Source: DATKAS01 sp963773315 (GTDB lineage Bacteria > Actinomycetota > Acidimicrobiia > Acidimicrobiales > DATKAS01). Taken from it: a stretch of DNA of 64,000 bases. Location of the stretch: contig CAVZAF010000002.1 of NCBI GenBank assembly GCA_963773315.1, positions 1 through 64,000 of the forward strand. Direction: 5' to 3'. Position 1 is the first letter of the stretch. Every line of letters begins with the position of its first letter. Under the pieces are notes generated by a model that did not search any database, had not been told where the DNA came from, and was given only the letters and a program-made list of their open reading frames with translations. The translations under genes and the position numbers were made by a program. Below, in pieces: positions 50,893 to 58,276 of this stretch.

Positions 50893-51746
50893 TCAGCCGG
50901 CGCGCGGGCGATGACCACCCGCCGGTCAGGCTCTTCGCCCTCGGACAAGGTCACCACGCCGTCGACCTTCTGGGCCGCGTCGTGGACGATCTTGCGATCG
51001 GCCGCGCCCATGGGCTCGAGCATGCGGCGCTCGCCGGAGGCGATGACCTCTGAGGCGACCTGCACCGTGAACCGCTCGAGGGCTTCCTTACGCCGCTGCC
51101 GGTAGCCCGAGACATCAACCCTCAACCATCCCGAGCGATCGGGCATCGCACGGTGGACCACAGTCCGGGTGAGCTCCTGGACGGCGACGAGCGTCTGGCC
51201 GCGAGGCCCGATGAGCAACCCGAGATCGTCACCGGCCACTGCCACCTCGATCTCGTCGTCGTCGATGAGGGTGGAGACCTCACCATCGAGACCGAACGCG
51301 GCGACGAGCCCGTCGATGAACTCAGTGGCGATCTCGCGCTCGCGCTCGAGCTGCGCAGGGTCGGACACGGGGCGCTCCTCTCGGGATGGCCGCTTCGCCG
51401 CGGGCGCGGACTGCGACTTCGATCGTTCACCGCTCGGGGTGCGGCCATTGGACCCGCCCCCGTTCACTGCGTCGCCGTTCTCGGCTCCGGTTGCCTGGCC
51501 GGCGGGCGAGCCTGAGCCCTCACGTCCTGACTTGCGCCGGCGATCACGACGGTCGACCTTGGGTCGAGGCGTCGTCGGGCGCACGCGCACCCGCAACCGG
51601 GCCTCACCCCGGAGCCGGCCGAACAGACCGGGCCGCGGCTCCTCGAGCACCAGCCACTCGGCGTCGTCCTCACCGACGCCAAGCCGGTCGAGGGCGGCAT
51701 CGAGTGCCTCTTCCACCGTCCGACCGGTGGTCTCCACCCACTGCAC
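50889..51746 (-). CDS. jag: Jag (KhpB/EloR) RNA-binding protein
   Basis: 285 residues. The Jag-N domain begins WVETTGRTVEEALDAALDRL. A basic, Gly/Ser-rich linker of about 90 residues follows. The KH domain contains LLIGPRGQTLVAVQELTRTV and the R3H domain YRQRRKEALERFTVQVASEV. KhpB-type proteins bind RNA and affect cell elongation and division. The GTG at 51746 is chosen because Jag-N begins right after it, 5 nt after the yidC stop. Longer versions would run into yidC. Confidence 0.93.
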   Translation of the reverse strand: MQWVETTGRTVEEALDAALDRLGVGEDDAEWLVLEEPRPGLFGRLRGEARLRVRVRPTTPRPKVDRRDRRRKSGREGSGSPAGQATGAENGDAVNGGGSNGRTPSGERSKSQSAPAAKRPSREERPVSDPAQLEREREIATEFIDGLVAAFGLDGEVSTLIDDDEIEVAVAGDDLGLLIGPRGQTLVAVQELTRTVVHRAMPDRSGWLRVDVSGYRQRRKEALERFTVQVASEVIASGERRMLEPMGAADRKIVHDAAQKVDGVVTLSEGEEPDRRVVIARAPAD

Positions 51747-51750
51747 TGGA

Positions 51751-52860
51751 TCAGCGCTTCTTCTTGTTCTTGCTGGGTGGTTCCGAGCCTGCACCCGATG
51801 ACCCGCCCGTCACGGGGCGCGGCGCGGGCCGGGCGGTTGCGCCCGAAGACTTCGGCTTCGGCCGCGCCGAGGGGGTCGCGCCGTTGCCGTCCGCCTTCCC
51901 GGCGGCGGGCTGGCCACCCTTGTTGCTCGGGAGGGGCTTGCTCGTCGCGGGCTTCGTGCCAGTGGCGCCCTTGCCAGTCTCGGCCGCGTTCGTCTCGGTC
52001 GCCTTGGCCTCGATCGCCTTCGAGCCTTTCGGCTCGGGCTTCGGCTTCGCCGACGCATTGGGACCTGAGCTCGCTTTGGCCTCCATGGCGTGCTTCGCGT
52101 CCTCGCGGTAGAAGGCCTTCGTGATGTAGGCCTGCTGCCCGATCCGATAGAGGTTCGACACGAGGAAGTACACGACGACGCCGGCCGGCAGGGTGAGGCT
52201 GATGAGGGCGAAGAACGCCGGCATCACCTTGAGGAGCATCGCCTGCTGCGGGTTGATCGCGGTGCCGTTCTTGTTGCGAGCCGAGATCTGCAGCTGCTGG
52301 ATGTAGCTCGAGGCCGTCACCAGCAGGACGAGGATCAGGTAGGGGATGGCGCCCACGAAGGACTGGCTCATCTCCTTCGCGGCGCTGTGGGAGAGATCCA
52401 TCCCGAACGCCATCATCTGGTTCGTCTGGGTCAGGGCCTTCCACAGGTCAGTCGAGTGGTTGAGGTAGCTCGGGTTGAAATTTCCCACGACTGGGCAGGC
52501 GCCGGAGGCGTGTGCCGCGGGGCTGCAGATGACCGTGAGCTTGTGGAGCACCCGGTAGAGGACGATGAAGACCGGCATCTGGATGAGCAGCGGCAAGCAC
52601 CCGCCCATCGGGTTGATCTTGTTCTCCTGGTAGAACTTCATCAGCTCTTCGTTGAGCTTCTGACGATCTCCCTTGTACTGCTGCTGGAGCTTCTTCATCT
52701 CGGGCTGCAGCCGCTGCATCTGCAGCATCGACTTCGTGCCCTTCAGGGTCAGCGGTGTGAGCAGCACCATCACCGTGAGGGTGAGGAGCGCGATGGCGAT
52801 CGCGTAGTTGGGGATCAGGCTGTAGAACCAGGCCAGGACGGTGGCGATGGCGTCGAACAC
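51751..52860 (-). CDS. yidC: Membrane protein insertase YidC
   Basis: 369 residues. The five-helix insertase core is visible: ATVLAWFYSLIPNYAIAIAL, then YKGDRQKLNEELMKFYQENK with the cytoplasmic coiled coil, INPMGGCLPLLIQMPVFIVL, a Cys-containing loop, and LISLTLPAGVVVYFLVSNLY. The positively charged groove contributes Arg after GGCLP-type helices. It inserts proteins into the cytoplasmic membrane alone or with Sec. The last 130 residues are a low-complexity Lys/Ala/Pro tail. GTG start, directly after the yidD stop. Confidence 0.96.
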   Translation of the reverse strand: MFDAIATVLAWFYSLIPNYAIAIALLTLTVMVLLTPLTLKGTKSMLQMQRLQPEMKKLQQQYKGDRQKLNEELMKFYQENKINPMGGCLPLLIQMPVFIVLYRVLHKLTVICSPAAHASGACPVVGNFNPSYLNHSTDLWKALTQTNQMMAFGMDLSHSAAKEMSQSFVGAIPYLILVLLVTASSYIQQLQISARNKNGTAINPQQAMLLKVMPAFFALISLTLPAGVVVYFLVSNLYRIGQQAYITKAFYREDAKHAMEAKASSGPNASAKPKPEPKGSKAIEAKATETNAAETGKGATGTKPATSKPLPSNKGGQPAAGKADGNGATPSARPKPKSSGATARPAPRPVTGGSSGAGSEPPSKNKKKR

Positions 52861-53091
52861 TTAGACGGCCTTCCTCTCGGGCACAGGGTCGAGCCCGTGC
52901 CCACCCCACGGATGGCACCGACACACACGGCGCGCCGCGAGAGCGCTGCCACGGAGGGCGCCGTGCGTCTCGATGGCCTCGAGCGCATAGGTCGAGCAGC
53001 TGGGGACGAAGCGACACGGTGAGGGTCGCCCCGCTCGCAGGGTCTGGTAGAGCAGCACCGACCGACGCAGGACGCGCGAGGCCGGGCTCAT
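52861..53091 (-). CDS. yidD: Membrane protein insertion efficiency factor YidD
   Basis: 76 residues. The conserved small protein has LYQTLRAGRPSPCRFVPSCS, the YALEAIETHGA segment and CRCHPWGGHGLDPVPE. The Cys residues and the PWGGxGxDPVP motif define the family. It helps YidC-dependent insertion. The ATG at 53091 begins 4 nt inside the end of rnpA, so the two are coupled. The stop is adjacent to the yidC start. Confidence 0.94.
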   Translation of the reverse strand: MSPASRVLRRSVLLYQTLRAGRPSPCRFVPSCSTYALEAIETHGALRGSALAARRVCRCHPWGGHGLDPVPERKAV

Positions 53092-53444
53092 GCGGTCACG
53101 CTCGTGCGGACCACGGACAGCAAGTCGTGCATCGCCACCGACAGCTCTCCGAAGCTGAGGTCGGCGGCGGGTGGATCCACGTGAAACACATAGGTGCCCG
53201 CCGGCAGGGGCAACGAGCGGTGCTCGTCGGCGAGGACAGCGCGGAGCCGGCGACGGACTCGGTTGCGCGTGACAGCCACACCGACGCGGCGCGGGATGGC
53301 CCACGCGATCGCGGCGGAGGAACGGTCCGGCGTGCCGGAGGAAGGGTCGCTGAGCAAGACCGTCATGCTGAGCGGTCCTTTGCGCACGCGCCGTCCTCGT
53401 CGCCGAGCTGCGGCATGGGACGAACGGCCACGGAGTCGGGTCAG
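53088..53444 (-). CDS. rnpA: Ribonuclease P protein component, unusual start
   Basis: About 118 residues. The RNR core is GVAVTRNRVRRRLRAVLADE, preceded by RVRKGPLSMTVLL and followed by GTYVFHVDPPAADLSFGELS, full RnpA length. It is the protein subunit of RNase P for tRNA 5' processing. No ATG, GTG or TTG lies between the rpmH stop and the first conserved residues (RLRGR). A CTG at 53444 overlaps the rpmH TGA as CTGA. The alternative is a GTG at 53609, upstream of rpmH, giving a 173-residue protein whose frame runs through the whole of rpmH. A parS-like site lies inside this gene. Confidence 0.85.
   Translation of the reverse strand: MTRLRGRSSHAAARRRGRRVRKGPLSMTVLLSDPSSGTPDRSSAAIAWAIPRRVGVAVTRNRVRRRLRAVLADEHRSLPLPAGTYVFHVDPPAADLSFGELSVAMHDLLSVVRTSVTA
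53174..53187. promoter_or_regulatory. parS-like site inside rnpA
   Basis: GATCCACGTGAAAC matches GTTTCACGTGAAAC at 12 of 14 positions, including the central CACGTG and the whole right half. Confidence 0.6.
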
Positions 53445-53575
53445 GCGGACAGTCGGAGGCGACCCTTGCGACGGCGGGCCGCCAGCACGGCGCGGCCCGC
53501 CCGCGTCGACATCCGATGGCGGAAGCCGTGCCGCTTGGCCCTCTTCCGGGTGTTGGGCTGATAGGTGCGCTTCAC
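53441..53575 (-). CDS. rpmH: 50S ribosomal protein L34
   Basis: 44 residues from GTG 53575: KRTYQPNTRKRAKRHGFRHR, then MSTRAGRAVLAARRRKGR and LRLSA. Length and sequence are those of L34. It is the first gene of the leftward cluster rpmH-rnpA-yidD-yidC-jag-rsmG, facing away from dnaA across the 399-bp intergenic region. Confidence 0.97.
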   Translation of the reverse strand: MKRTYQPNTRKRAKRHGFRHRMSTRAGRAVLAARRRKGRLRLSA

Positions 53576-53974
53576 TCACTTCCTCCTCGACCGGAGACTG
53601 CCTGGTCACACTGGATCACCCTGGCGCCTCACGTGCTCGATCGATGTACCTCGATGCGCGTGATGAGCTCTGGCACACTTCTGCACGGTGCACAGCCGTT
53701 CGGGCACGCAAAACGGGACGTCTCGCTGGCTCTCAGGGTAGAGGGAGGCCCGGGCAACGTCAAAGAGCCCTGTGGATTCCCCTCTTGCGCGCCCTCGGGA
53801 GGCCGGTGGTAGCGTCCGCTTCCCGTCCTGGGGGGGAACGGCAGTCGACCACATGGTGTCTCGGGGCACCACGGCACATTGACCCACACAGAACGACACG
53901 GCGTGGGGCCACGATTATCCACAGGTGTGGACGGGGTTGTGGACGTGGCCGTCGATCAGGAGGCAACCACCCAG
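53576..53974. other. rpmH-dnaA intergenic region with DnaA boxes (origin candidate)
   Basis: 399 bases with no gene. It holds one perfect DnaA box, TTATCCACA (53915-53923). Related sequences are TGTGGATTC (53771-53779), TGTGGACGG (53926-53934) and TGTGGACGT (53938-53946). The three near dnaA form a tight group in the 60 bp before its start. They may serve dnaA autoregulation or initiation. It must also hold the rpmH promoter, which I could not place. Confidence 0.5.
53915..53923 (+). promoter_or_regulatory. DnaA box (perfect consensus)
   Basis: TTATCCACA, 52 nt before the dnaA GTG, followed by two degenerate boxes in the opposite orientation. Confidence 0.75.
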
Positions 53975-55366
53975 GTGAGTGACGCACAGCACCTGTGGAA
54001 CGCCGCGGCCCAAGTCCTGCGGGCCCAGGTGTCAGAAGCGGTCTGGCACTCGACGTTCTCCGACGCTCGGCCAGTGAACCTCGACGGCGGCCTGCTCGTC
54101 GTCGCGGTCCCGAGCACGCTCGTGAAGGAGCGCGTGCAAGGCCGGTACGAGGCGATGGTCCGCGACGCGCTGTCCGAGGTCGGCTTCCCCGGTGTCGAGC
54201 TGTTCATCGAAGTGCTCCCCGACGCCCAGACCAACGGCACCGACGACAGCCCGCGCGACCTGCTCGAGAGCCTGATGCCGAGCGAGCAAAGCGACGGCGC
54301 CCCCGTGCTCGCACTCGAGCCGATGCCGACGCGCACCGCCGCTGACCTGAACCCCCGCTACACGTTCGAGGCGTTCGTCACCGGCACGTCCAACCGCTTC
54401 GCGCACGCGGCCGCGCTTTCGGTCGCCGAGACGCCGGCTCGCTCGTACAACCCGCTGTTCATCTACGGCGCGGCCGGGCTGGGCAAGACGCACCTGCTCC
54501 ACGCGATCGGCAACTACGTGAAGCAGAACTATGCCCACTACCAGGTGCGATACGTCTCGACCGAGGTGTTTCTGAACGAGTTCGTCGACGCGATCCGTAC
54601 GAACACCGGGGCCGCGTTCAAGCGTCGCTACCGCGAGATCGACGTGCTGATGATCGACGACATCCAGTTCATGGAGAGCAAGGAAGGGCTCCAAGAGGAG
54701 TTCTTCCACACCTTCAACTCCCTCCACGGCGCGAACAAGCAGATCATCATCTCGTCCGACCGCCAGCCCGACGCGATCCCCACGCTCGAAGATCGCCTCC
54801 GCAGCCGGTTCAAGTGGGGGCTGACCACCGACATCCAGCCGCCCGACCTCGAGACCCGCCTCGCGATCCTTCACAAGAAGGCCGAGAAGGAGACGATGAT
54901 CGTGCCCGACGACGTGATGGAGTTCATCGCGACGTCGATCACCGACAACATCCGCGAGCTCGAAGGCGCTCTCACCCGCGTGCTCGCCTGGGCGAGCCTC
55001 ACGCACGCCCCGCTCAACACGTCGGCCGCTGAGAAGGTGCTCGGCGACATCCTGAGCAGCCACCAGCCCCGGGAGATCACGCCGACGCTCATCCTCGACA
55101 AGACCTCGGCGATGTTCAGCTTCAGCGTCGAGGACCTCAAGGGCAAGAGCCGGCGCAAGCCCCTGGTGACCGCCCGTCAGATCGGGATGTTCGTGATGCG
55201 TGAGCTCACCGACCTGAGCTACCCGGCGATCGCCCGCGAGTTCGGCGGCCGTGACCACACGACCGTCATCCACGCGGTCGAGAAGATCACTGCGCTGATG
55301 AAGGAACGTCAGCAGATCTACGACCAGGTCACCGAGCTGCGCCAGCGCATCCAGAGCGGCGCGTGA
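53975..55366 (+). CDS. dnaA: Chromosomal replication initiator DnaA
   Basis: 463 residues. Domain I begins AQHLWNAAAQVLRAQVSEAV. Domain III has RYTFEAFVTGTSNRFAHAAA, Walker A GAAGLGKTHLLHAIGN, Walker B VLMIDDIQFMESKEGLQEEF and the initiator-specific segments. Domain IV has the DnaA-box signature GGRDHTTVIHAVEKI. The GTG at 53975 is preferred over upstream starts because AGGAGG (53958-53963) stands 11 nt before it. The preceding in-frame extension is not conserved in type. It initiates replication at the adjacent origin. Confidence 0.96.
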   Translation: MSDAQHLWNAAAQVLRAQVSEAVWHSTFSDARPVNLDGGLLVVAVPSTLVKERVQGRYEAMVRDALSEVGFPGVELFIEVLPDAQTNGTDDSPRDLLESLMPSEQSDGAPVLALEPMPTRTAADLNPRYTFEAFVTGTSNRFAHAAALSVAETPARSYNPLFIYGAAGLGKTHLLHAIGNYVKQNYAHYQVRYVSTEVFLNEFVDAIRTNTGAAFKRRYREIDVLMIDDIQFMESKEGLQEEFFHTFNSLHGANKQIIISSDRQPDAIPTLEDRLRSRFKWGLTTDIQPPDLETRLAILHKKAEKETMIVPDDVMEFIATSITDNIRELEGALTRVLAWASLTHAPLNTSAAEKVLGDILSSHQPREITPTLILDKTSAMFSFSVEDLKGKSRRKPLVTARQIGMFVMRELTDLSYPAIAREFGGRDHTTVIHAVEKITALMKERQQIYDQVTELRQRIQSGA

Positions 55367-55612
55367 AGCGCACACGCTCAGTCAGCCCAGCCGATGTGGA
55401 GCAGCCTGTGGGTGACCTTGTGACATCGGTGGAAACGACATCGGTTTTCCGACGAGGGTCCCTCAGCGCTGTCCGTTCCTGTGGAAGCCTGGGGACGACG
55501 TTGGGACGACATGATGGGCGTTGACCTGCACCGATGTGCATCGATCCACAATCCCCAGCCCCTATTGCCATTGCTATCTCTCTCATACGAACCATGAAGG
55601 GGAAGTGCAGAC
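55367..55612. other. dnaA-dnaN intergenic region, oriC candidate with CCGATGT repeats
   Basis: 246 bases with no gene. Four copies of CCGATGT occur: direct at 55391-55397 and 55531-55537, inverted at 55423-55429 and 55438-55444. Degenerate DnaA boxes are TGTGGAGCA (55395-55403), TGTGGGTGA (55407-55415), TGTGGAAGC (55480-55488) and CGATCCACA (55542-55550). The end (about 55560-55595) is AT-richer than its surroundings and could be the unwinding element. This is the usual actinobacterial oriC position. Confidence 0.55.
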
Positions 55613-56713
55613 GTGAAGTTTCGCTGTGAGCGTGAGGAGCTCGCGGAGGCCCTCGGCACTGCAGCACGTGCAGCAGTCGGTCGTGGCGCCGCGCTCCCGG
55701 GCCTCGCCTCAGGGGTGCGCATCGAGCTCGTCGGCAACCACCTCGAGCTGACGGCCACCGATCGCGAGCTGACCATGCGCGTGACGAAGGAGGTGACGGG
55801 CTCGAGCGACGGCGTGACCGTGGTGCCGGCGCGCTTCACCCACGACATCGTCCGTGCCCTCGAACCCGGTGCTGTCGACGTCGAGCAGGTCGGCGAAGAG
55901 GTGCGCATCGCCTCGGGTCGCTCGCGCTTCAGCGTGCGCACGGTGAGCGCCGACGAGTTCCACCGCGTCGTCGAGCCTTCCGAGCATGCAGTCGTGCTTG
56001 ATGCCAAGGGGTTCGAGAAGGCACTCGATCAGGTCGTGCGGGCCGCCAGCACCGACGAGGCCCGTCAGATCCTCACCGGGGTGCTGATGACCGCAGAGGG
56101 AGGCGGGCTGCGGCTCGTCGCGACCGACAGCTACCGCTTGGCGGTCCGCGACCTCGACAGCCAGAACGTGCTCGCCGAGGGCCAGAAGGTGCTCGTGCCG
56201 TCGCGGGCGCTGAACGAGCTGAAACGAGTGCTCGGTGGCTCGAACGAGGTCACGTTGCGACTCGGTGAGCGTGACGCGACGTTCGACGTGGGCAACGTGC
56301 GCCTCACGACGAGCCTGATCGAGGGCGAGTATCCGAACTACCGCCAGCTGATCCCCGACAAGTACCCGAACCGCCTCACGATGGGCAAGGAGCCGCTGCT
56401 CGCCGCGATCCGTCGTGTGCGGTTGCTCGCGGCCGAGTCGAACAACATCCGCGTGAAGATGAGTGCCGAAGGGGTCGTGCTCGAGGCGATCAACCAGAAC
56501 CTGGGCCAGGCCGAAGAGGACCTCGACGACGTGAAGTACGAAGGCGCGGACATGACGGTCGCGTTCAACCCGGGCTATCTCAGCGATGGCGTCGAGGCCG
56601 TCGACAGCGACACGGTCGTGCTCGAGACGCTCGACGCGCTGAAGCCCGCCGTCGTGCGGTCGCCGGAGTCGGGGGAGTTCACCTACCTGCTCATGCCCGT
56701 CCGGGTTTCGTGA
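55613..56713 (+). CDS. dnaN: DNA polymerase III beta subunit (sliding clamp)
   Basis: 366 residues, full length. It begins MKFRCEREELAEALGTAARA from GTG 55613, with a purine-rich GAAGGGGAAG about 10 nt upstream. Three clamp domains are visible. Marker segments are VRIELVGNHLELTATDRELT, LRLVATDSYRLAVRDLD and the C-terminal YLLMPVRVS, which forms part of the peptide-binding pocket. It tethers polymerase and other factors to DNA. recF starts 3 nt after the stop. Confidence 0.97.
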   Translation: MKFRCEREELAEALGTAARAAVGRGAALPGLASGVRIELVGNHLELTATDRELTMRVTKEVTGSSDGVTVVPARFTHDIVRALEPGAVDVEQVGEEVRIASGRSRFSVRTVSADEFHRVVEPSEHAVVLDAKGFEKALDQVVRAASTDEARQILTGVLMTAEGGGLRLVATDSYRLAVRDLDSQNVLAEGQKVLVPSRALNELKRVLGGSNEVTLRLGERDATFDVGNVRLTTSLIEGEYPNYRQLIPDKYPNRLTMGKEPLLAAIRRVRLLAAESNNIRVKMSAEGVVLEAINQNLGQAEEDLDDVKYEGADMTVAFNPGYLSDGVEAVDSDTVVLETLDALKPAVVRSPESGEFTYLLMPVRVS

Positions 56714-56716
56714 TTC

Positions 56717-57790
56717 GTGCGGGTGCGCCGGCTTTGGCTCACCGACTTCCGCAACTTCGTCCACGCTGAGCTCGAGCTGCCGCCGGGCCTCACCGCGGTC
56801 GTCGGCGACAACGGGCAGGGCAAGACAAACCTCCTCGAGTCAGTGGCGTACCTCGCGCAGCTCGACAGCTTTCGCGGTGCGCCGAGCGAAGCCTTGGTGC
56901 GCATGGGTGCGACGACCGCCGTGGTGCGAGCGGAGGTCGAACGGGACGAGCGCGAGCTGCTCATCGAGGCCGAGCTCGGTGCGGGTCGTTCACGCGTGCA
57001 GGTGAACCGGCAACGACTCGCGCGCACTCGTGACCTGCTCGGTGCGCTGCGCGTGACCGTGTTCGCTCCCGATGACCTCGAGATGGTGAAAGGCGGTCCC
57101 GCGACTCGCCGGCGCTACCTCGACGACTTGCTCGTCGCTCACAGCCCGAAGCTCGACGTGCTGCGGACCGACCTCGATCGCATCCTCCGCCAGCGGAACG
57201 CGCTCCTGAAGCAGATGAGCGGCAGGCACGGCGGGGGAGAGGGTGCGCTGGCCACGCTCGATGTGTGGGACGAGCGGTTCGCGAGCGCCGGCACCGCACT
57301 CGTGTCGGCGCGGCTCGACCTGCTCGCTCGTCTCGCTCCTGCCCTCGCGGTCGCGTACGCGCACGTCGCGGGGGCGAACGCAGACATCGGCGCGACCTAC
57401 GAGCAGTCGTGGGAAGGCGACCTCGCGTCGGCTCTCGGCGCCGCGCGTGACGTCGACGTTCGCCGAGCGATGACGACGGTCGGTCCCCATCGTGACGAGC
57501 TCGGCTTGACGATCGACGGCCGCGTCGCTCGGACACACGCGTCGCAGGGGGAGCAACGATCATTCGCTCTCGCGATGCGGCTCGCGGGGCACGACGTCGT
57601 TGCCAACGAGATCGGCGCATCTCCTGTGCTCTTGCTCGACGACGTGTTCTCCGAGCTCGACCCGACGCGTTCGGCTGCGCTGCTCGCGCACGTCCCTCCC
57701 GGACAGGTGCTTCTCACCACGGCGGGCGGCCTGCCCGCCGACGCGCATCCCGATCAGGTCGTGCACGTTCGGGGGGGAGTGCTGTCGTGA
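56717..57790 (+). CDS. recF: DNA replication and repair protein RecF
   Basis: 357 residues. It begins VRRLWLTDFRNFVHAELELP. Walker A is VVGDNGQGKTNLLESVAYLA. The SMC-like ABC signature lies in ASQGEQRSFALAMRLAG, and Walker B is VLLLDDVFSELDPTRSAALL. It promotes RecA loading at gaps. GTG start; the stop overlaps the GTG of the DUF721 gene (GTGA). Confidence 0.96.
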   Translation: MRVRRLWLTDFRNFVHAELELPPGLTAVVGDNGQGKTNLLESVAYLAQLDSFRGAPSEALVRMGATTAVVRAEVERDERELLIEAELGAGRSRVQVNRQRLARTRDLLGALRVTVFAPDDLEMVKGGPATRRRYLDDLLVAHSPKLDVLRTDLDRILRQRNALLKQMSGRHGGGEGALATLDVWDERFASAGTALVSARLDLLARLAPALAVAYAHVAGANADIGATYEQSWEGDLASALGAARDVDVRRAMTTVGPHRDELGLTIDGRVARTHASQGEQRSFALAMRLAGHDVVANEIGASPVLLLDDVFSELDPTRSAALLAHVPPGQVLLTTAGGLPADAHPDQVVHVRGGVLS

Positions 57791-58125
57791 GCGAGCATCG
57801 CGAGCCGCGTCCTGTCGGTGAGAGCCTCGACCGACTGGCGCGCAGCCTCAGCGGAGTCGGCGCCCAGCCACTCGCGTCGGTGTTCACCGAGTGGCCGCGG
57901 GTCGTCGGCGACACCCTGGCCGCGCACTGCCGGCCGCTCTCGCTCGACGGCACGCGGCTCGTCATCGCGGTGGACGAGTCGGCCTGGGCGACCCAGATCC
58001 GCTACCTCGAGCGCGAGCTCATCGCGCGCCTCGCGGAGGTCGTCGGGGGGCCTCCGGTGGCCTCGATCGAGGTGCGCGTCGCGCCCTCCGAGACCGACCC
58101 GCGACGAGGGCGAAATCGGGCGTGA
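57787..58125 (+). CDS. DUF721 protein (DciA-like)
   Basis: 112 residues. The DUF721 core is TEWPRVVGDTLAAHCRPLSL, TRLVIAVDESAWATQIRYLE and RELIARLAEVVGGPPVASIE. Actinobacterial DUF721 proteins between recF and gyrB are DciA homologues, which load the replicative helicase in bacteria lacking DnaC. Coupled to recF by GTGA. The N-terminal 20 residues are charged and probably disordered. Confidence 0.9.
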   Translation: MSEHREPRPVGESLDRLARSLSGVGAQPLASVFTEWPRVVGDTLAAHCRPLSLDGTRLVIAVDESAWATQIRYLERELIARLAEVVGGPPVASIEVRVAPSETDPRRGRNRA

Positions 58126-58188
58126 GAGCGGGCGCGGATCGGGCCGCGAAACATGCCCGTGAGCACCGGAATCTGCTCACCCCTCTGG

Positions 58189-58194
58189 TAGACT
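58189..58194 (+). promoter_or_regulatory. Possible -10 element for gyrBA
   Basis: TAGACT in the 151-bp gap before gyrB, about 82 nt before the start codon. It would give a leader of about 75 nt. No clear -35 is seen. Confidence 0.35.
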
Positions 58195-58276
58195 GATGGC
58201 ATCGTGATTCTGGCCGCTGACCTGCGGTTTTCTTCGGAATCTCCTTTGCATTCCAGCCGCTGAAAGGGACGCGTCC

